In this document: positions 59,362-64,000 of the stretch, in pieces
Numbering within the stretch: position 1 is the stretch's first letter
Layout: each line of letters begins with the position of its first letter
Source: an uncultured Gammaproteobacteria bacterium
GTDB taxonomy: Bacteria > Pseudomonadota > Gammaproteobacteria > Eutrophobiales > Eutrophobiaceae
Assembly: GCA_951812995.1 (NCBI GenBank)
Contig: CATOTD010000001.1
Coordinates: 124,001 to 188,000, forward strand
Length of the DNA stretch: 64,000 bases
Direction of reading: 5' to 3'
Notes under the pieces: model-generated
The model's input: the letters and a program-made list of their open reading frames with translations, nothing else
Databases searched by the model: none
Told to the model about the DNA's origin: nothing
Position numbers and translations under genes: made by a program

Positions 59362-60085
59362 TCATGCGGCTGGCATGTCGTCCTTGTTCACCTCGCTTCC
59401 ATCTTTAAGCTTCACGCCTCCAATCACCTTCGCCAGGTGTCTGAAGCCTCGCAGTTTGCGCCAGGAATCTTCTGCGCATAATCCCATCTTGTAGACCATC
59501 GTCAACATCGTATTCCGCGTGACACATCCTTTGGCCTGGCGTGTTCTATGCCGGATTGTCGCAAAGCTCGACGGGGTGACATTCGTTGTCCTGATATGGC
59601 TCCAGTGTTCCGCTGGAAAGTCATAAAATGCCAGCAATGAATCACGGTCTTTCGATAAGCATGCCACTGCCTTGGGATACTTTGCACCGAAACGTTCCTC
59701 AAATGCATCGAACGCCTGCTCTGCATCAGCTCGATCTTCTGCCATCCAGATATCATGCAGACCTTGCCTCGCCTTCTCCTGAACAGACTTCGGCAGATAG
59801 TTCAGCACATTGCCGGTCTTGTGCATCCAGCAACGTTGCACATCAGTCTCTGGATACACTGCCTCAAGGGCTGCCCAGAAACCCAAAGCACCATCGCCAA
59901 TGGCCAGCTTCGGGGCTGACCCAAGCCTCTTTGTTGCAACGACAACAACACTGCTCGCCAGCGCTGTTTCGATTCCCTGACACCCTATTCAATCGACATA
60001 AAATGCTTCTGACCGCGACTGTTCACGCCGATGATGACCAGACAGCACAATCGTGTACGGAGACATCTGAATTGATCACTCTTTT
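59362..60085 (-). pseudogene. IS256-family transposase remnant, C-terminal part
   Basis: Mutator-type transposase fragment: readable pieces are CLLVIIGVNSRGQKH, a frameshift near GVRESKQRWRAVLL, LAIGDGALGFWAALEAVYPE (Asp) in another frame, RCWMHKTGNVLNYLPKSVQ, and the C-terminus to MPAA. The catalytic Glu expected in RTTNVIESSFATIR is replaced (RTTNVTPSSFATIR). The N-terminal half is absent: sequence beyond about 60085 is unrelated. Dead on at least three counts. Confidence 0.9.
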
Positions 60086-60093
60086 TTAGGCAC

Positions 60094-60114
60094 TTATCCA
60101 CAGATTTATCCATA
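60094..60114 (+). promoter_or_regulatory. Pair of DnaA-box-like sites
   Basis: TTATCCACA (60094-60102), a perfect DnaA box, is followed after 3 bp by TTATCCATA (60106-60114), a one-mismatch box, in the same orientation. A+T-rich sequence and a tandem 15-mer follow within 150 bp, so this may be the remains of a plasmid or phage origin. No replication gene is recognisable next to it. Confidence 0.45.
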
Positions 60115-60217
60115 GTTATGGGTGCATATCGGTATCTTTTGATGGGCATTTTTTGGTCTTTTTTAGGCCGTTCTAAGGGAGGTTAAATGCCCCTTAATAA
60201 TTAATAATGCCTTAATT

Positions 60218-60247
60218 TGGGGTAAAATCAAGTGGGGTAAAATCAAG
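60218..60247 (+). repeat. Perfect tandem repeat of a 15-mer
   Basis: TGGGGTAAAATCAAG occurs twice with no gap, about 105 bp from the DnaA-box pair, resembling a short iteron set. Confidence 0.85.
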
Positions 60248-61017
60248 CCCAATATTTGAGTGGTTTTTGGGTCTATTTTGGAGGGAATTTTGGTGATGTT
60301 TTTTGGCCTTATTTTTAGGCGTTATGGATTGTCTAAAAATGATAATATTCCAGTCTCAATTTCATCAGCCAGATAATCGTCATTTCCGGTATATTGTTCT
60401 TGCAAAGTGCCTGTATCTGGCACTGGATTTTCAGTATAAATTGAGTCTCCAGTTTCTGATAAATCTGGGCAAGAAATGTAGGTTTTATAATTCGTACTTG
60501 AGTCCCAAATATAACGCATCCAAGCCGCCCGCCAAGCGGTCTCGTCAGCAATTTTTTGGCATTATTAAGTGTCGCCTGTGATTCCAACGCTGGCGATAGC
60601 TTTGTCAGTAACAACGTTTTGATCAGTTACTTCCTTTGTGATTGGTGTTAATGGAGATATTTCAAAGCCGTCAACCCAGGTGTCGCCAGCAGTTATCACC
60701 CGTCCAAAATTTGGGGTTATCTTCCCAGAGGTAGAAGATCGTACACTAAAGTAATTATCATCACTAATTTTATGTAGAATCGGCTCACCTATACCATTTT
60801 TAGCCCTCAAAATACCCTAAAAATCCGCCCTTTTCCCCGTCTACCGACCTCCCAATTTTGCGCCCATCCCCGCGCCCCGACTGGTTGCTTTTTAACCACA
60901 CCATTTAAACAGTTATCCGCCGGGGAAATGTACCTTTATTCATACTTGTTTTTCTAATATTCTACACAACTAAGTTATTATTTTTATATTAAAGACAATA
61001 ACTTATGATTAAATGAC
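60248..61017. other. 770-bp region with degraded or unrecognised coding sequence
   Basis: Minus-strand ORFs of 81 codons (60565-60810, FGRVITAGDTWVDGFEISPLTP...) and 65 codons (60322-60519) lie in different frames and may be remains of one gene, but I do not recognise it. The stretch at 60820-60920 is C-rich. It sits between two IS remnants. Confidence 0.35.
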
Positions 61018-62069
61018 ATCTCTATTAATTACGCTATTTGGTACAATGTTGAAGTTTCCAAACTGACAAAGAAACTTCCATGAGCAATGACATTTTCGGT
61101 TCTCTGTTTAATCTTCAAGACTATCGTCTCAAACAGTTGGGTAATCCTCTGCCTGAACTGGAAAAGACGGTTGACTAGGGAGCTTTTCGGTCGTTGTTGA
61201 ACAAGGTTCATGAGAAACAACGTAAGCGTCAGGCGGGCAACGCCCAACAAACGTAGTGATGATGTTCAAGGGACTGCTTGTGCAAAATCTGTATGGTCTC
61301 AGCGATACTCAGTTGGAATACCAAATCGAAGACCGTAGCAGTTTTCAGCAGTTTCTGGGTCTTGCTAGGCAGCAACGAGTCGCTGATACCAAAACCTGCT
61401 GGGCATTCAAGCATCGGTTAGCGGCACTGGGTCTGATGGCATCGTTGTTTGAGCAGTTGTCGTTGAACCAGGCGGCTTATATCGCTCGCAAGGATCAGAT
61501 AGTTGCCTCCTCAATCATTCCGGCACTGTTGCCGCGTAACCTTCGGGAATACAATGCCCGGATTAAGGCAGGCACTGTCCCTGCCCGCTGGACGAAGAAA
61601 CATAGCCGTAGCCATTTTGCTTACAAGAACCACATACAGATAGACCATGACAACAAGCTGATTCGTGACTATCAGGTCACTGATGCCAGCGTCCATGACG
61701 TGCAGGTTTTTGCAGACCTGCTGACAGTGCCTATCGGTCAGAGGAAAAAGTAGCGTTTCTCAAGGCGCAAGGCTAGCGCACGCGCTCCAAAGTTCGTAGT
61801 CGGGTCGAACCTGTGTTTGGAGCACAGCGCAATTTACGCCGCAAAGCGGTTCCTTGCATTGGCATTACGCGCACAAACATGCATATCGGTTTGATGAATC
61901 TAAGGTACAACATGAGGCGTTTATGCTTTCTGGCACGGGTCAGTGCGTCTTGAAAACGAAATAAAGCCGAGACAAGGGCTGTACGGACACTACCGGCTTT
62001 TTGGATCAAATTGGTTTTTTTAACCTCTCTGAGCCAATAAATTGGAAAGTGATTGCATTAATAGAGGTT
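61018..62069 (+). mobile_element. IS5-family insertion sequence, IS-gamma copy G
   Basis: 1052 bp with ATCTCTATTAAT at the left and, inward from the right, AACCTCTATTAATG. Opposite orientation to copy D and about 38 bp shorter because of an internal deletion. Confidence 0.88.
61080..61953 (+). pseudogene. IS5-family transposase, multiply disrupted (IS-gamma G)
   Basis: Same N-terminal start as copy D (SNDIFGSLFNLQDYRLKQL) but with a TAG in place of the Trp codon after KTVD, then the same frame break before QRPTNVVMMFKGLL. A 34-bp deletion between CTG repeats after VFADL removes the second catalytic Asp (VWADSAYRS) and shifts the frame. The catalytic Glu segment SRVEPVFGAQ is retained here, unlike in copy D. 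Confidence 0.9.
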
Positions 62070-62102
62070 GCCTTCAATTACTGCTCTTGGTGTCTCATTG
62101 TC

Positions 62103-62234
62103 TCACCATAAAAGCATGTCAACCGAACCCTTTGCCCTAATTTTACTATGCAATCTGCCTCTTTCCACTGCACGAGCATCATCCATTGCAGATTTTACAT
62201 AATGTTCTAGTGTTAGATATTTTGATCCACGCAT
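62103..62234 (-). CDS. Small ORF of unknown function
   Basis: 43 codons from ATG 62234 (RGSKYLTLEHYVKSAMDDARAV...), basic and acidic mixed, no family recognised; too short for the ORF track. It lies in the 302-bp space between IS-gamma copy G and an IS256-type element, so it may be the tail of a cut gene. Nothing else recognisable is in that interval. Confidence 0.25.
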   Translation of the reverse strand: MRGSKYLTLEHYVKSAMDDARAVERGRLHSKIRAKGSVDMLLW

Positions 62235-62371
62235 TCTTGTTATTTCCGGTAGTGTCAATAATCTTTCGCACTTTCTGATTTAGCTTTCCCTTAAATCTGG
62301 TTGTTACGCTACCTGAAAGTCCTTTTCTTTATCCATCTCTTGGAGCAAATCCATGTTCAGATATGTCCGCG

Positions 62372-63577
62372 TTCCCTACTAGCTCCCCGCGATGTGTCTA
62401 AGCCTTGCCGCACAAAGCATCAACGCCGAGTTGCCATCCGGGAATGCTCCCACTACTCGTGTTCGCCGCCTGATTTCTCGGATGATCCGCTCCAAAGGAT
62501 TGTTAGTCCGAATGCGAATCCAGTGCTCTGCCAGAAACCGATAATACGTCAGGGTCTCTTCCATGCACTACCCAGCCAATCCGCTACACTCGATAACTTC
62601 ATGTCCCTGAGTTTCTTCTCGACCTCCGTGGCCTTATGCCTGGCAGATTCCAGATATTCAGATGCATGAATAGCCTGCAACATGCGAGAGACTTCTTTGA
62701 CACGACCACGAGACACATGACTGAAGACGTTGCGGTAGAAGTGCACAATACAACGCTGCCAGCCAGCATCAGGGTAGAAGTCACCGATCGACTCCTTGCG
62801 CCCAAGACAAGCATCACTGAGCACCAACCTGATGCCCTTGAGACCGCGTGCCTGCAAATGACGCAGGCATCCTGACCATCCCGCCTTATCCTCCTTAGTA
62901 CCTTCAACAATCCCTGGAATGCGGCGGTAGCCATCGTCCCCAACACCGATGGCGACTAGAACAGAAACGTTCTTCACTGCACCGCCCCAACTGCGTTTGA
63001 GCACAACACCGTCCAGGTATACATAAGGGAAATCACCCTCTATGGGGCGATTATGCCACTCTTCAATCTGCCGATAGATACGCTGGTTGAGCTTTGAAAT
63101 AGTCCCTGAGCTGACACGGCTACCCCAGAGGGCTACGGTGACATCCTCCACCCGTCAGACCGAAACACCTGCCAGATACATCTCAATCAGTGCCTCTTCG
63201 ACAGATGCTACACGGTGCCGGTATCGCTCTATGATGGCCATCTCAAAGGTCTGCTTGCACAACTTCTGCATCTTTAACTCAAGCTCTCCGGCCCTTGTGT
63301 GGCACTTCCTGGTGTAGCTACCAGACCGGTCGTCTTTGCGCGTCTCAGTGCGTGCATATCGATCAGCACCCACCAGCGCATCAGCCTCAACGTCCAGAAT
63401 CTGGTTGCTTGTATCTTCCACAGTATTCAAGACCACTTTGTTGAGATGGCCCTGCAGTTCCTGTTCATCAATAGGGACTACATTGTTCAAGTGCTTGCTT
63501 GTATCATCGCTCATGGCGACTCTTCTCCTGGTCAAATAAATGGTTATGTCACTTTTTATTTAACCAGATAAAGGGGA
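62372..63577 (-). mobile_element. IS256-family insertion sequence
   Basis: A nearly complete element with a broken transposase gene; probable ends carry GGGGAGC-type inverted sequences (GGCTCCCCTTTATCTGG at the right, AGCTCCCC at the left). Boundaries are approximate. It appears to cut the gene fragment at 63612-63767. Confidence 0.75.
62379..63514 (-). pseudogene. IS256-family transposase, one nonsense and one frameshift
   Basis: Starts at ATG 63514 (MSDDTSKHLNN) after a good AGGAG site. The frame stops at TGA just after IEMYLAGVSV where Arg is expected, then resumes RVEDVTVALWGSRVSSGTIS. FPYVYLDGVVLKRSWGG (Asp) and RLVLSDACLGRKESI (second Asp) are intact. A frameshift before EETLTYYRFLAEHW breaks it again, and RTNNPLERIIREIRRRTR keeps the catalytic Glu. 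A few base changes would restore it, so decay is recent. Confidence 0.9.
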
Positions 63578-63611
63578 GCCGCCTCTTCAAATTTGCGAAA
63601 GATAATTTACG

Positions 63612-63767
63612 TTATCTTATTTTTTGAGCTATATGAATATTCAACATATATTCAGGTACATCAGATAGCCAATCACCACCTGACCATTCAGCATAATTAT
63701 TCTGAGCTTTGACTATGCCGCTTAATATTTTGTCTACAATCATGTCCTCCATCGAAACTTTGGGCAT
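63612..63767 (-). pseudogene. 5' fragment of an unknown gene cut by an IS256-type element
   Basis: 51 codons from ATG 63767, which has a strong GGAGGAATTC-type ribosome binding site. The sequence (MPKVSMEDMIVDKILSGIVKAQ...WSGGDWLSDVPEYMLNIHIAQKI) looks like the N-terminus of a longer protein; the W-L-x-x-x-P-E-Y-M pattern recalls uncharacterised accessory proteins I have seen near restriction or defence genes, but I cannot name the family. It ends about 35 bp before the IS end. The ORF track start at 63839 is less likely. Confidence 0.45.
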
Positions 63768-63951
63768 TAGAATTCCTCCATTTATTTGTACATCATGATG
63801 TGCGTTAAACTGCACGGTAGCTACAATTAACGCTTGCAACTTATAGGTATTTTTAAAGATGTCTTAAAAAGCCATAGGCATGAGTCTAATCATCGGTCTG
63901 GTGTTTCGCAATATTTTGGATAAGACATTAAAACGTGCCTAAAAGCAATCT

Positions 63952-64000
63952 ATGACCCTGAACCTCGGCAAAACCTGGTATGCGACTAATAAAAAGGATT
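63952..64000 (+). CDS. Possible start of a gene running off the window
   Basis: An open frame from ATG 63952 reads MTLNLGKTWYATNKKD and continues past the end. The L-G-K-T-x-Y-x-x-x-x-K-x-x sequence recalls the N-terminus of YdeI/OmpD-associated family proteins, but only 16 codons are available and no strong ribosome binding site is visible. Confidence 0.25.
   Translation, partial: MTLNLGKTWYATNKKD

Overview
The window looks like a chromosomal segment of a gammaproteobacterium. The evidence is gene order and protein type: rpsT/murJ/ribF, rnt-pyrC, clpS-clpA, argA-argE, leuS-lptE-holA-proA-nadD-rsfS-rlmH, priA...argS-SPOR, and a folB-folK cluster with a pteridine reductase. Base composition is moderate. 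The segment is heavily loaded with insertion sequences, and nearly every transposase in it is visibly broken. Several host genes are damaged too (folB, maf, the 3' end of ribF). This suggests a lineage that has been through an IS expansion followed by decay, as seen in some host-restricted or symbiotic gammaproteobacteria. I cannot name the species.

Layout. 0-3 kb: rpsT (minus strand), murJ and ribF. The last codons and stop of ribF lie inside an IS5-group element (IS-alpha copy 1), and the ileS expected downstream is absent. 4.4-9.3 kb: rnt, pyrC, an aldo/keto reductase, and purB fused through a 45-bp minisatellite to a second conserved domain. 9.4-14 kb: purL and an Smr-domain gene. 14.3-15.5 kb: a short ORF hit near its 3' end by IS-alpha copy 2. 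15.7-22.3 kb: clpS-clpA, argA and argE (minus strand), rdgC, and a maf gene cut by IS-beta. 22.3-31.9 kb: an accessory island with two IS-beta copies, an IS-gamma copy, a displaced 92-bp piece of argE, a KAP-type P-loop NTPase, a tandem universal stress protein, a G+C-rich PD-(D/E)XK-like nuclease gene, and G/T-rich pentanucleotide tracts. 32.4-45.1 kb: response regulator plus metallo-beta-lactamase-fold hydrolase, thiS-thiG-trmB, a ComEA-like protein, the leuS-to-rlmH cluster, and proS. 45.1-56.8 kb: a composite repeat element, acyP, a SPOR protein, argS, a periplasmic rhodanese, priA, an FHA protein with a PP2C phosphatase, a pteridine reductase, a lipoprotein, folK, and folB split by IS-alpha copy 3. 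58-64 kb: an IS graveyard (IS3, two IS256-type, IS-gamma) around an origin-like patch and gene fragments.

The housekeeping genes cover envelope assembly (MurJ, LptE), purine, pyrimidine, arginine, proline, thiamine, folate and NAD synthesis, translation, proteolysis (ClpAS) and replication restart (PriA, HolA). The most unusual content is repetitive. (1) A degenerate YYGRG pentanucleotide family occurs at four loci and contains telomere-like GGG-N2 runs able to form G-quadruplexes; at two loci it sits inside an element bounded by inverted repeats. (2) An IS5-type element is present in three copies that share both a nonsense codon and a deletion of the catalytic glutamate, implying spread as a non-autonomous element. 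(3) A PurB fusion protein carries a five-unit, 15-residue repeat linker. IS family letters (alpha, beta, gamma) are my own labels.
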